Shown here in pieces: positions 23,431-35,596 of a stretch of 64,000 nucleotides of DNA. The stretch is from Patiria pectinifera (Eukaryota > Echinodermata > Asteroidea > Valvatida > Asterinidae), in NCBI GenBank assembly GCA_029964075.1, contig CM057133.1:12858699-12922698 (forward strand), given 5' to 3'. Numbering within the stretch: the stretch's first letter is position 1; every line of letters begins with the position of its first letter. The position numbers were made by a program, and so were the translations under genes. The notes below the pieces were generated by a model. It saw only the letters and a list, made by a program, of their open reading frames with translations, was not told the origin of the DNA and did no database searches.

Positions 23431-25822
23431 CATTTTCTGTCAACAGTATCGGCAGCGACACATGCCGACCGTTCTCGACCAGACCCTGTTTGAACCTTGA
23501 CGGGTTTTTTAACATTATTTGATGAACCGATCAACCAAACGGACATAACTTGTTGAGAGGCCGTTGTCGATAGGGCCCTAAGAAAGAAAAAAAAAATTGA
23601 GGAGAATTCCTTCATCATTGCTTCAATGATTCCTTGTTGAACAAAAACTGAGACATAATCGAATGCACACATATTGCTTTTATCTCTGTAGTACTTGTCC
23701 CTGTCAAGTGTCTGTGTGGTGATGTCCGTGTGGATTTTAAATATCAACTTCATTACCTTTTGATGAAGAATGCAACTCCAAAAACACTCGTCGTCGGAGT
23801 ACGACCTTGCCGCTAATGCACCAACAGCCGCTCGTTAGTTAGCCATTTTATCAAATATAAATGCAAGGCCCTTGAACACATCACCAACGTTAATCATCGG
23901 AAATTATGTCCATCCTCCTGTCCTTAATGGCGGTGGAGGGAGAGGAATGATCAGTCTTAATTATGAACTCATTGGTTTTTCCTCGTAGACACAGAAATCT
24001 AAACACTTAATAACTGAAACGTATACCCTTGATTTCCGGTAACATTTTGACGATGAAGTCACAACAGACGTCAAGTAATACTCGAATCCCATGTCACCGG
24101 TATAGGCAGGAAACCATTTGACATTTGCTGAATAATAACGCCGGTGACGGGACGGCAGAGAATACAGCATGCCCTTGGTGGTTCCTTCTTCAGAAGATAA
24201 TTTCGACAACACCATCAGGAAACGATTAGACGAGGATACGAGGGCTTGCAGGGAATCAGACGAAGCATGCACCGTGATGGAAGAGAGGGAGAAAAAAAAC
24301 ATACCTCGCCCCGTGTTGACAGATTGTTGTGGTCGATAGGTTTTGGCAAAAGTCGTTTGGACTGTTTTCAAAAAATATTGTCATTAAAGATGCAATCTAC
24401 ATTCCAAGCCAAGCATTTTGAGGAGAAAAAAAATAGACCCTGCTTCAATTATGATCAATTGATCATTTTGAGGCCAAATATGATAAAACTTAGTGGAGAT
24501 GTTGGGATATCATCGGAATGATTTTCAAGAATGTGTTTCAGTTGGTTTCTGTGCAGATGTTGCAGATTTCTCGACTGTAAGCCGAGGTACGGGTCCTGTA
24601 TACGTAGCCTACTGGTTCAACTATCCCGAGCAACCTGGTATAGCAAAAGTGGTGTAACAATTGATTTTTGATGATCTGCATCGAAAAAGACGAAGGTTGA
24701 CTTTTCCGACTCGTACCATAGACCAACACTGCTATCGGACAGACACCGCATGACAGCAGTTTCTCAAAGACGTATCACCTGAGGATTCATCATTAAAATT
24801 CCCCATTTTTCCCCATCGAGTGATTTTTTTTTAAGACGCTCATAATAGCATGAGCGGGAATTGAGGGATCAGCTATCGTCTCCCACGGACTCGGAAATAA
24901 GCCAATTTTTGAGGCGCAGTTCTTTCTTAGTACATGCAGCTTCAAGCTTCTTTGCCAATCGGATATACCAATATGCGCTGCATCGCCCGGCTCGAGTTGA
25001 ATCAGCTTTTCAGCTGTCCCGCAACGCCGTGTTTGTCTAACGCGGGGACCTCGCAACGCCTCTAACCCAATAAAGCCGGACGTTTCGCGGCAAGCCCGTC
25101 GGAGGTTACGGGACGATGTTCTTCACCCGTCTGTTTGTCGTGGGGGGAAAACGGATTGTCTACCCACGCCGATTAGATCAGCGGGGCTAATTCGCGACCT
25201 TAGTCCGTCGGGAAGTTACTCCCGAGGTCAGAACGCAGACGTAGGTAGTTCCAATGAAGGCAATGTGTTGCCCTGGGGTTAAAACTGACCCAACCGACCT
25301 CTTTTCACTTAGGCCTATAGGAGAGAAGACGTACTTATAGGAGAGAAGACAACTTGCATTTTATTCCCCGCGCTAAACCATTGATTTTTCTCGCCGACTA
25401 TATCCTGCCAATTTTACCTCCGGGGGTAAACTGCTTTAACAAAACGCTATATGCATGGGGATAGGAACGGATAACTGTCCAAGAACCTCAGTGTAACAGG
25501 GGAGGAAGCCTTCCACTTCAATTCACTATGTCGCGGTGAATATTTCAAATAAAAGTCGAGCCGATTTTTGTTATCAACCCCAGAAAATCTCTCCACATGT
25601 AAAATCCACGGTTTACCCATGAACCCATCTCCTTGACATTCAACGTTCCTCCTCCCTACTTAAAGAGCCTCGACGTTTCTATTGCACATTCAATTAAATA
25701 TGTTGTAGTCTTCATTCATAGAATGGTTGAAGAAAATTTACAAAACTTGTGCTTGTTGTTATCCGAAGAACCAATTTCAAGAAAATCATCACCTTCTCGG
25801 ACTGAAAGAAAAATGCTGAAAT
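23431..25822. other. Gene-free stretch
   Basis: No gene recognised. A small imperfect duplication of ATAGGAGAGAAGAC lies near 25317-25350, and a TAGGCCTA octamer at 25310 sits directly before it. The 136-codon minus frame at 23961-24371 lacks any recognisable domain. Confidence 0.45.
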
Positions 25823-25977
25823 CAGAATAGACCATATGCATTAAAGTAGAGTCAGGGGGCAATTGTTTTTGAATTTCGTTGATAGGCACGAGAAAGCCTT
25901 TTGTGCATTCATTGTTACTAAATTGAAATAACAAAGAATATCTTCTGAGACACTGGCAACGCATACGGTCTATTCAG
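25823..25977. mobile_element. ~155-bp MITE-like inverted-repeat element
   Basis: AGAATAGACCATATGC at the left matches the complement of GCATACGGTCTATTCAG at the right with about two mismatches. The right half resembles 8107-8178. The element is too short for a transposase. No target duplication could be established. Confidence 0.4.
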
Positions 25978-26606
25978 CTTGAATGTGAAATTCCAACCAA
26001 TTCGTCAATAAATTCCCCATGACTTGAACAAATTTCTATTTATCGGCGAATTTCAACTGCGGTATTATCCGCCTACAAAGCAATACCTTTGCTGCGCCAT
26101 ATACCGAACGCCCTGTCGGCACAGCACTGGTTATTTCATCTTTATTAAAATTCAATCACGAACAGATTTCAAGCCAATTTGTTTCAAGTGTATACCCTCA
26201 GAAAGGTACGCCATTAAGGGCCACAAGAAAATATGCAGCCAGACCCGGAGGGGCTGGCGATGCAAAGCGGAGCGGCGGGGGAAAAAACGCGGTACAATAT
26301 CCCCGTCTAGCCGTTGCCGTCGACTCGCTGCGCCTCCATGATGAGGGATATCGATTCAATTTTTTTTTGAATTGGGCCAAAATGTTGTCCCGAGGCCGGA
26401 GCTGACCCATTTCGACTTGGCCCTTGATGGTTTGGTATACATTTTCAAACGTCAAGTGCCGATACATGAAAACATCAGATGGAGATGGCGTTTCTGTATT
26501 TCTATTGGCGAATCGATTTAAATGAGAATGGTTGAGGTGCTATACCTGGATTGCATGCATACCGCTAATGCCTCAAATTAACCCTCAACTCGCAAAAACG
26601 TCAATG
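25978..26606. other. Gene-free stretch
   Basis: Nothing recognised except a purine-rich GC tract near 26240-26290. The 105-codon plus frame here has no domain. Confidence 0.5.
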
Positions 26607-26629
26607 AGTCAGTCAGTCAGTCAGTCAGT
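26607..26629. repeat. (AGTC)n microsatellite
   Basis: Nearly six AGTC units in a row without interruption. Confidence 0.9.
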
Positions 26630-26899
26630 TATAGGCACAAATACTCGGCCTTTCCTTTGTGACCATCAAAACATATCACAGAACCGATCATCCGGCACCA
26701 TGCAATTAACTTGTACAGTCAGTTATATACATGACAATTTCCATACATGATTGTGATAAAAATATACCAAGCGTGAGCGAAGAGGATGAGAGTAAAGTGG
26801 CTTGCAAAAGGACACTGCATTATGGCCAGCAGGTCGAGACGTCGGTCTGAGGTGTGATAACCGTCATGAGTCATGAGCTGGCCGTCTCTTGTATGGCAT

Positions 26900-27610
26900 G
26901 TCGGTATTAAGAGTGTTCCAACCGACGTCGGCAAGACGCTCAAATCTGTCGGTTGTATGGCTAAATCCGGACAACGGTCCGACGTACCTAATTAGACGTG
27001 TCGGCAGGACGACGGCCAGCTGAATTATAATGGACATAATAGGCTAACCGTCTGCGTTGCTATAGGGCACGATGGGTATAGCCGTGGTCCAAATGGCGTC
27101 GGCAGCGACCGTCTGAAACCTAGTTTCCATATAGAAATAAGAAACGCAGAGAGCAACGCAAACGAGACCCAAACTACAACGCGGACGTAACTATGGAAAC
27201 ATTTCATCCGGAAATGTCACCGACAACCCAGACAGACGCACACAAGTGTGTATTTGCCTACAACCGGGGACCCCTATTGTCCCTCTTTTGTTTGTACTTG
27301 GGGACGTTCGGGAATTGGAGACCCTATTGTCCTCTATTGTTCAACATCCTGTGAATGCAGAAACAAGCTCAAACTATCTCGCATACGATCGGCAAAGTTA
27401 AACCTGATTCAACTTTGCCTTTGGTTCTGCGCACTGTCTGCGCAGTCTGTGTAGACTGCGCAGTCTGCATAAGCTCAACGTCAATATGGAAACTAGGCGC
27501 TGACCGTCTCACGACGTACTTTGACCGGCGCTGACCATTTGGCGACTTGGCCGACCGACTGCCGACCAAAACCGACGTCGGGCCGACGTCTGTGTGTTGC
27601 CTGCATGGGT
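26900..27610. repeat. CpG-rich repetitive block with inverted repeats
   Basis: The block is dense in GTCGG/CCGAC and CGTC words. An exact 14-bp inverted pair, CCTAGTTTCCATAT at 27119-27132 and ATATGGAAACTAGG at 27484-27497, encloses about 350 bp, and a GACCGTCT word lies just outside each. Within it, CTGCGCAGTCTG occurs twice (27438 and 27456) and AGACTGCGCAGTCT (27453-27466) is a perfect palindrome. It looks like an eroded DNA transposon, but I cannot assign a family or ends. Confidence 0.35.
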
Positions 27611-30306
27611 GATGTATGGTGATGACGTCAATAGGCCACACTGAGCGAAAGAGGGCGCTGTATAACGACGCCATTTTCTAGGTACCAACACTAGAAAAGT
27701 TCCTTTTACTGAAGCACTTAAGTAACTTTACTCAAATCTAAAAAGTAAAGATTATAACTTTATATTTTGTTTAGGTTGAAGCAATATTTAAACGTACTCT
27801 AAACCTTAGATTACACGCCCAAATTATATCGTTATACAGTGACCTGATTTGCCGAGCTAGTCATATTTTAGTCACGTAGACGAAGTCGTTATTCAAGTTC
27901 GCAATGGATAACCTAAACCAGGGTGACGTCTCGGTGCATGCCCTGGGCTACAATTCACCCGATCATTTTGTCGATTACAGACGAAACGGACGTGTTCTGT
28001 GCCTCTTAATCAGCATCGTGTGTGGGGAGGTATTAAAATGGGCGACCTCGACCATGGCAACATCCATGGCTGATCCGTTAAAAGGATTGTAATATTGCAG
28101 TGTAATGCGCACAAATTCTCCACTCAACAGAAAGCCAGAACGGCGACCAAATATTAGAGGGGAGACTTGTTCAGTGTCACTAAGCGCTTCATTTATACTG
28201 ACATTTTGACATCAGAAAACAGTTTTTTTTTCCACGGTTTTACTGAGAAATATCTCAAACATTTGTGACGTTATTCAGCCTACTTTGAGTAGACCTAGTT
28301 TCAATATTGCATGAACTTTTTTTTAGCTGCTCGGAATCGTGTGGGTTATGCACTACACGTAAGCCAATAGTGTGTTTCCACCTTTTTCTCAGATGTGAAC
28401 TGCCCCCCATGCGCTCTCTGCGAAAGAAATGTAGGTCTTGAAACTGATATTGATGCCTTTGTTTTCAAAATTAAAAAATCCAATGATCCAACTCATTCTC
28501 ACTTTAATTCGTACTTTTCACGCCTGTGCAGCACCGATATTTTTTCGTAAACTCTTTCTTTGTACGCCAGTCTTTGAAGGAAAACTCCCTGCCAGCTGCC
28601 TTACGTAAGCGTGTCTCAAACGGCAATTCACAGAAAACAAACCGATTTATCTGAATTCCCTTATATCAAATGCAGCTATTTTTGAAGTAATCTTCAAATT
28701 AGAGAAAAGAAAAACACATAATGATGTGCATGGCACCTCATGTGTTAATCCAGCATTGCTGGTGGGAATAAGACGTATAAATGAGCCCACGCGTGTCATT
28801 AGATGCAGTTTAATCTCAGCCAAGGCCGATCACGTTGCTACTTGTACTCACCCACTGTGGCCTATAAAAACCTAATCAGCTAGCTTGAGCATTCGAAGTG
28901 TGTAACTAGCCTGCCGAGCCCGGGCTGAGGATGTTCGATCGGCGGCCGGCGGGGCCTCGTTCTTGCTTAAGCAAGTGGTCTATAAATTGGGTCATTACTT
29001 TGCTTGTGTTTCTAACAAGTGGAGCGGTGATCTGGGAGGGCTCGCCGTAAGCTCTACTTCTCTAATTCCTCATTCTTTCTCTCGTGTTTTTAATTTAAGG
29101 CCCTGGGAATGCAAATCAAGTTTTCCTTTCTATTCCGCCGTTTTTTCCTCTCCTGGTGACAGACTTGCCGGCGGGGGCTCTCGGAAGCGGGAAAAGAAGC
29201 CACAATCTAGCGCGCTCAAACTGCACCGGACTCTTTTTTTTTTATTGCGGGTAAGAAAAAAATCTAGTTTGGATCCTCTTTCAATTTGGCTGTCGGTGTG
29301 TTCAAGGCTGTGCCCGTCTCCTTGCGACCTTGAAGGAGGTTTAGCGTTGATAAAATCATCCGCATGGTGTGATGTTCTCCAGACATTATGCTAACCATGT
29401 GTCTTGGCATCTTTCAATCTGCCTTAAAGTTTCTGCTCAGTGATTCTCAGCATGCATGCATGCGCGTTTTGTTATTGACAAAACGAACTTAAGGGTCTTA
29501 GTCTTGCCATGCGTGGTTTTATGGCGAGGTGTAGGACGTGGACGGGCGATGGGCGCAGCCCGCCCGTGTGAAGTTCATGAATTTCCCCGCTTTGCACTGC
29601 ATGCAGCGGTTTCTTCTTTCTGTCTTTCTTCCAAACAAGCTGGAACGCTGAGAGAAAGGATGCACTTTTTCTCAAAAGAGGAGGGGAACATGATCCTGAG
29701 AACACGATACTTCCACGCCTTTCTCAACTGTGGATCTGCCGCCGTGCAAATCTCCTCGATCTGAAAGGATAAGCCTCCAAAAACTATTGAAAATCGGTCC
29801 CCATTTAAACTCTTTCTTTGGAAACTTTTGTGTCATTTTTTAATGAAAACAATAACGCCAGCACTTCGTGTACCTTCAATTGAGCAACCGCAGGGCTTTT
29901 TCGCAACCGTACCTCTACACCTTTACATAGATCCATTCTTCCCGTGTATAATACAAAAGTTCTTTTACCCTCCCAACTTTTTATTCTGCGCGATGACTCA
30001 TTTTTACAAAGTTTCAAGATGGCGGCCCCAAGCATCAGTATGCAGTAAGGGCGACTGTAATAGGTACTTCTGAAGAACCCGCCTCGGACAGTTGGTCGTC
30101 AAAGAGTTTCCCTTTTTGAATCAGGTAGTAAGAGACGTTGTTTCCGGGATGTGAAAAGCTCATATAATACCACTCAATATTCCTGGTATTATTTTAGTCA
30201 TGCAATGACAATAAACGTAAAGGGTGTAGAGTGCTTATCTGAAGCAACTACTGTAGCCTATAGAATGTAGTCTGTTATCTTTGTTGCACGGAAAGACAGC
30301 AGTACG
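27611..30306. other. Gene-free stretch
   Basis: No recognisable gene. The 143-codon plus frame at 28963-29394 is the longest, and it is low-complexity, lysine/serine-rich and without a domain. Confidence 0.45.
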
Positions 30307-30390
30307 TATCGGCATGCATGCCAAATCTAAAACTGCCATATTTGAATTTATCGGCATGCATGCCAAATCTAAAACTGCCATATTTGAATT
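30307..30390. repeat. Exact 42-bp tandem duplication
   Basis: Two identical 42-bp units (30307-30348 and 30349-30390), each starting TATCGGCATGCATGCC. The unit length is a multiple of three, so a small plus-strand frame (30281-30469) repeats IGMHAKSKTAIFEF twice. The absence of any mismatch implies a recent duplication. Confidence 0.85.
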
Positions 30391-32062
30391 TGTCTCTTTT
30401 TGTGTGTGTAACAGATGTTATGACATTTACTTCTACCAGCGTCTAAACATTTTAATGCAAAAAAGGTGAAAATACAGTCCGGTCACAGTTTCAAGGTTCG
30501 GTTGTTAGAATCCGTCCACAAATCGTATCTATACCACAGGCTCCGCAGGCAAGATCGGTTAAGTTTGATATGTTGTCTGATGCCGTTTGCATGTGTAATA
30601 TCCGTAGCGTTTCTGTATGGTATTATATGGACTAATGTGAGACTATCGTACAGAGTCGATTTGCCAATACCAACAGTACTGTAGCCTGCCAATACAAGAT
30701 GCTAGAGTAGTCAAAGAAACCAGTGTGATTTTTTTGCCAGTCCCAGAGGGCGGTAGCGGAGTGTCCTCTTTGCACCGACCTCACCGACTCACTACTGACC
30801 GTACTGAAAGACTGTAACTAGTGATCCGGGCAGTGCTATCATATAGGATACCCCGTAATGCCAACGAATCGGCTTCATCGTGTACACAGAAGACCAGTGG
30901 CACAGAAAGATGTCCAGTAAATAAATCATTCTGAATCAATTGAATAGAGCTGTGTGCACTCCAAGACCAGCTTTATTATTGGCTTGCTTAGCCTAGTTAT
31001 GGCCACTGTTTGCGTTGTGCCACTGGTAAACGTTTACAGAAGAGTTATGGTCAATAGTAAGCGGTTACATCTCTATAATATCTCTCGTCTCAGAGGTGCA
31101 AATTCAGGAGTCCCCAAGAGGCCCAGGGCACATACTTATTGAGGACACGGTTGTTGACCAGAAACTGAGCGTGTGGGCAGACGTTCACCTGCTCTTTCCG
31201 GGAGAAAAGTCGATACGTGCGGCACCCGGCCCGTCGCTGACGATAACACCGGCCAGAAAAGAGAAGCGAATCAAGCAAGGCTCCTGGCATGGGACACGTA
31301 GGATCAAATATTGACCCATGATTAACTCGGAAAAGGATGCTCTAGACACGCGTAGAATGAATGATCTGGGGTTTGATCTAGAAGCTAACTAGGAAAGGAG
31401 GTTATCGATACTAGGACAAGGTAAATTGGAACTGGAGCACGGGTTGTGACGGGGTATAAGGAGCCTCGCAACAAGGCCAAGCAAGATGGATATCCCCGGC
31501 CCCGCCCTCCATGGCACGCATGCGCTGAGTGCCGCTGTCGCCAGCTTTATTATTCGCCAGGGATATTGACTCGCCCCGAGTCTGCACAGCCATGCCCTAT
31601 TTTTTTTTCGCCGGCTGGCACCGATAGCCTCACATGCTCAAAATAGGGTTAAAATCACGGGGATTCGAAAAAAAGAACCCCCAATAAAATATCAGATATC
31701 GAGTCTTGCAAAATGGGTATAAACTCAATTATCAATGCGGTAGCACCACAAAGGAAACTAAGTATCCATGGGTAACCTTTAACGTCAGTCGTACCATAAT
31801 TTTATAGTACCTTCTGAAATAGAACCTTTTTCTTTTTAAACTTTGGCAGGAATAGAAAACAATACCAGGACCACCTGATATTTGGTCTCCCGATTTCCCA
31901 TTGATGAATGACAATTGGTGTTCAGTTTCTTACGCGATTGGCCTCCTTACTTGCCATCTGGCGCCTTTTAATAAAATCCCCTGAGAGATTGTGAGAGATA
32001 AGCGGAGTGAAAAATATCAATATCTCTTCCCATATCAATAGTTCCGCGTTAACAAATGCACA
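30391..32062. other. Gene-free stretch before the TRIM array
   Basis: No gene recognised. The small overlapping opposite-strand frames near 30466-30692 and 31090-31314 are not supported. The left edge of the duplicated unit begins at about 32063. Confidence 0.45.
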
Positions 32063-32129
32063 TGCCCGGATTTCTTGACCTCTTTAAACTTTAAGGAACT
32101 GTAATGACGCACGTATAAAGCACGCGCAG

Positions 32130-32250
32130 AAATGTTCGACAGTGCAAGCCGGCTCGCGCGAGCTCTATACGGCACGTCGGATCGGTGCGCACGTGCTCGC
32201 CTTGCAAACAACTTTAGTCGCAAGTTCGAATCTTGATGAGCCTCGCGTTG
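32130..32250 (+). mobile_element. tRNA-like SINE remnant in unit A
   Basis: A B-box-like AGTTCGAATCT lies at 32223-32233, preceded by GCACGTGCTCGCCTTGCAAAC. The same segment lies in unit C near 38395-38520, where the B-box word has changed to AGTACGAATCT. A tRNA-derived origin is plausible, but no complete cloverleaf or SINE body is visible. Confidence 0.3.
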
Positions 32251-33651
32251 TGTGCGAAGATAGGTAACCCTCTGCATGCAAGCAGCTAGGTACCATCGTA
32301 AAATTAATACGCTGGATGTTCTGATGTGTATCTCACTGCGTACGTGCGGCCGTATGGGTCATGGCTCGGCCTATATCACTTGGGTGTATGATTCGCCATG
32401 ACCATAGAGCTATTTTAAATAACCCCATGATACATCCAAGAGGTGTGCGCACGTTCATTGTCTTTTCATACGTTTTTGGCCAATCAGATACCAGGAAAGT
32501 ACACGCGCATCACGGATCGTGACAGCCAATGAAAACCCTGAGAGCTGGGAAGTTAGCCTACTGCCTTATTAAAAAATAAAAGTAGTGCACGGTGAATCCC
32601 TGGAGTAGAAACTGACAAGTGGAGGTAGTTTCTCCGTCCCAAAATAGGATGACTATTCATGCATACAACGGAAACCTACCCGTCATGTATACTTGTTGCA
32701 TTATCTGTAACTGAATTTCCTGTAACTTATTTGTAACATGAACCCCTACCCCCAATGTACAGTATCAAACAAAGTAAAGCCGATCTGAATTAAGGACTTT
32801 TGATATATCAAGTTCTAGTATGTCGGAGCACGCACGTCAGCCAATGGGCCCGGAACCTCTCGCCTTCTTGCCATCAGCAAAATTGCATAGGGGGTAGCTT
32901 CCTCACGCTGTATAACATACACGCTGTGTAAGTGTTGGGGCTCGAAGAAACAAAGTTATATTTGTCACATCACTTACACCAATATTGTGTACTATCATGA
33001 AGACATTTGGTCGTTAATGTGTCTGCAAGTTTTTTGGGGGAATTTTTTTTTGTTCTCCTTATCGACCGGAATACTGAAAATGATGATAATGCATGTGTGA
33101 TGAATCCCATTAGAAAATCGTCCACACGAATCATTTATTTCTACGATTGATCTGGGTCGAACGCCTGCAGGCATTTTCCCGAGCGTGCAGGAAGATTGAA
33201 TAAGATGCAGCTTATTCCATTCAATTCAACGATGATTCATTAATTAAAAACATAACAGATAATAATTCTTTAACAAATTAACTGGAACATACTAAGACTT
33301 AATAATTGATGAAAATTATATTAAAACCACTGCATTGCAAAATAAATACAACCTTTCTAAAATAGCTTCGTCGTTAGGGGTTGGGTTGACAAACATATAG
33401 AGGTATTTTAAATTGAGAAGACAAAAATGGTCGTATAAGAAGAAATTTAAATAATGAGAAGTTATTAAGTAAACCATTTCTTTAAAAAAAAATGAAGAAA
33501 AACCCTTAATGTGCAGGGTATTTTAGTGATGAGTTTGTATCCGAGTGATGTGCATGTACAAGTGTCATCACGGGTTACTGAATCCACGGGCTACTGAAAA
33601 ACAAATCTGTATAGCAATATCAAAATGTGAACTCTAAAGCAAGTTGCACAA

Positions 33652-33666
33652 GAGCGGATCCAGGGG
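33652..33666. mobile_element. hAT-like terminus in unit A
   Basis: AGCGGATCCAGGGG resembles the left end of hAT elements such as the one at 17787. A related word, GACGGATCCAAGG, lies at the matching place in unit B (about 37571). The partner end is not clear, so this may be a remnant older than the A/B duplication. Confidence 0.3.
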
Positions 33667-34572
33667 AGGCGTGGTTGAGGTGGCTAACCAGCCCCTTCCG
33701 TCTGACAATGATATTTTTTGTTTCTATATTACTGAAAACAAATTCCAATTTTGCTTAAATTAATTATCTGAAATAATGTTATTTAACAGTTCTAATCTTG
33801 GTTGATTGCTTCAGGTCCATGGCGTTTCCAGCTGAGGGGGAAGGGGGGGGGGGAACTCCCACCCCACCCCCTTTCGCCATTTTGCTTATGTAAGTGCCAG
33901 CACCTCACAGCCGCTATACTATTGTCCTGCCGCTCTCAACCAATTTTACGAAAGAAAATAATTTGGAACCATTTTTTCCACATCAATTCCTCTCCCCCGA
34001 AACATTGCTGTTCGGGCCTATCGACTCTCTAAGATAGAGAGTATGTATGTGTTAACTTCAACTTTGACCCTAAAGCCAGGTCCTATTTGGTCTAATACAC
34101 CTTTACGGGTCAAAACGACACCTTGCCAAGGTTTCCTGGTCTCAACGACCCAGAAAATGATCTAGGGAAGGATAATGATCTAGATTTTGTCCCGGAAAAG
34201 TGTCATTTTTTACCCTGAGAAGTGTAGTCAAAATCTGGTCAAAATCTGGCCAGGGACTTTTTAGAGTACACGCATATCAGATTCTGAATGCAATGACCCA
34301 GTTTTGACATACTGACAATTTACATTATTGAAAATTTTACAATGCTCAAAATGCATATTTCGATTTACACAAAATTTTAAGGTTGAAGTTGTTTAAAATC
34401 TGAATATAGTAATTAACTTTTAATAGTTTCTGTCAGTAGTGTTTGAGTGTGAAGAAGATTTTTTTTTACATGTGATACCAAAAGCATACCTATGGAAAGT
34501 AACTGATACAGTAACACTGGTTTACACGCTTACACGTGTGTACTTTTCTTGTTACTTTTGCGTACCAGGGAA

Positions 34573-35577
34573 CTACCATTTCACAGGCGCATATGAAACG
34601 TGGGGCCTCTGTTTCCGCACACCATGGGATTTTTGATAAATTGAGACCTGTTGGGGTATGGTGATATACTTTTTTTTATCCTCTGTTAACAAACTTCCCA
34701 ACGTGGTATGATATACACAAGGATCAAACTTCAAGAATGACGCATTGACATCGATACTTGGAAGGCTACTGTTAGAAAGGTATTGAAAGTCATTGCTCAG
34801 TTTGGAATACCTTTTCATGAAGTCATAGTCATTGATCTCTTGCATGGCATCCGTCGAGTGATCGATAATCTGCTGGAAAGTGTTGCTCATACCCGTGAGT
34901 TCTAGTTTGTTCTCAGCGAACCGTTCCTTTCTCTTTGACTGGATTTGTTGGAGTTCATCCAGGAGTATATTCTTGGCGGCATTCACTTTCGCAATCTCCT
35001 TCTCAGCTTCCTCCTGTACCTCCTTTCTGGTTTTGTCCAGTGCCAAATCGAAGTCTCGTTCCAGTGTGTCGGTTTGATTCAGAGCAACCGCGATGTCTTT
35101 CATGAAAGTCTGGTATTGCGGCATGTGGTCTTTGACGGCCTGTCTTTTTCCAGCCACCACCTCTCTGACCTCTTCTAAGACATGCTCGCTGTGGTCGTCG
35201 CTCTCTGCCAGGCAGTTCAGGCACAATAACTCTTCGCAAGTCTGACAGTAAACTCTACAGGGTTTTCCAGCGTGTTCGGAACAAGATGTGGCCGTTTGCT
35301 TATCCTCTTGCCGCACCGCTTCCACCATGTTCACGAGCTTGAAATCGGTAGTTAGGCTTTCCACCCCTCCTGGTGGAGTTGAATCCGCCTGTCGACACAC
35401 TGGACACAGGAGTTCTCCTGAATAGCCGTCATGATACTGCAGAAGGCAATTCTCGCAGAAGCTATGTAAACAAGCGAGAGTCTTTGGAGTGTCGAAGAGT
35501 TCATAGCATATTGAACACGTCAGGTGCTCCTCGGCAAAATTCCACAAGCTGGAACCGTGAACTCCCTTCTTAGCCAT
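34573..35577 (-). CDS. TRIM-type RING/B-box/coiled-coil protein, paralog A
   Basis: A 334-residue protein in one exon, starting at the ATG of MAKKGVHGSSLW. RING-HC finger: C21-x2-C24-x11-C36-x-H38-x2-C41-x2-C44-x13-C58-x2-C61, a complete C3HC4 set. B-box 2: C99, H102, C111, C114, C119, C122, H129, H132, also complete. Residues about 133-260 form a charged coiled coil (TRIM dimer region). The 65-residue tail has no NHL, SPRY or filamin domain, so this is a short TRIM protein, unless splicing adds 3' exons. By family knowledge the RING should recruit an E2 ubiquitin-conjugating enzyme, making this a cytoplasmic E3 ligase or a scaffold; the substrate is unknown and an innate immune role is only a possibility. 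A 3' splice-site-like TTTTGTAATTTGCCAG ends 16 nt before the ATG, so a 5' UTR intron is plausible. The paralog is at 40889-42352. Confidence 0.9.
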   Translation of the reverse strand: MAKKGVHGSSLWNFAEEHLTCSICYELFDTPKTLACLHSFCENCLLQYHDGYSGELLCPVCRQADSTPPGGVESLTTDFKLVNMVEAVRQEDKQTATSCSEHAGKPCRVYCQTCEELLCLNCLAESDDHSEHVLEEVREVVAGKRQAVKDHMPQYQTFMKDIAVALNQTDTLERDFDLALDKTRKEVQEEAEKEIAKVNAAKNILLDELQQIQSKRKERFAENKLELTGMSNTFQQIIDHSTDAMQEINDYDFMKRYSKLSNDFQYLSNSSLPSIDVNASFLKFDPCVYHTTLGSLLTEDKKKYITIPQQVSIYQKSHGVRKQRPHVSYAPVKW

Positions 35578-35593
35578 CGTCGAAATTGTTTAT

Positions 35594-35596
35594 CTG
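35594..35596 (-). other. Candidate 3' splice acceptor upstream of TRIM A
   Basis: On the minus strand a T-rich stretch (TCATCTTTTGTAATTTGCCAG) ends in CAG at 35594, 16 nt before the start codon. The same motif is kept in unit C (42369-42371). An intron in the 5' UTR with a single coding exon is a common arrangement for expanded TRIM genes, but the donor is not identified. Confidence 0.35.

Noticed and set aside
28963..29394. 143-codon frame
   Set aside because: Low-complexity, no domain and no supporting signals.
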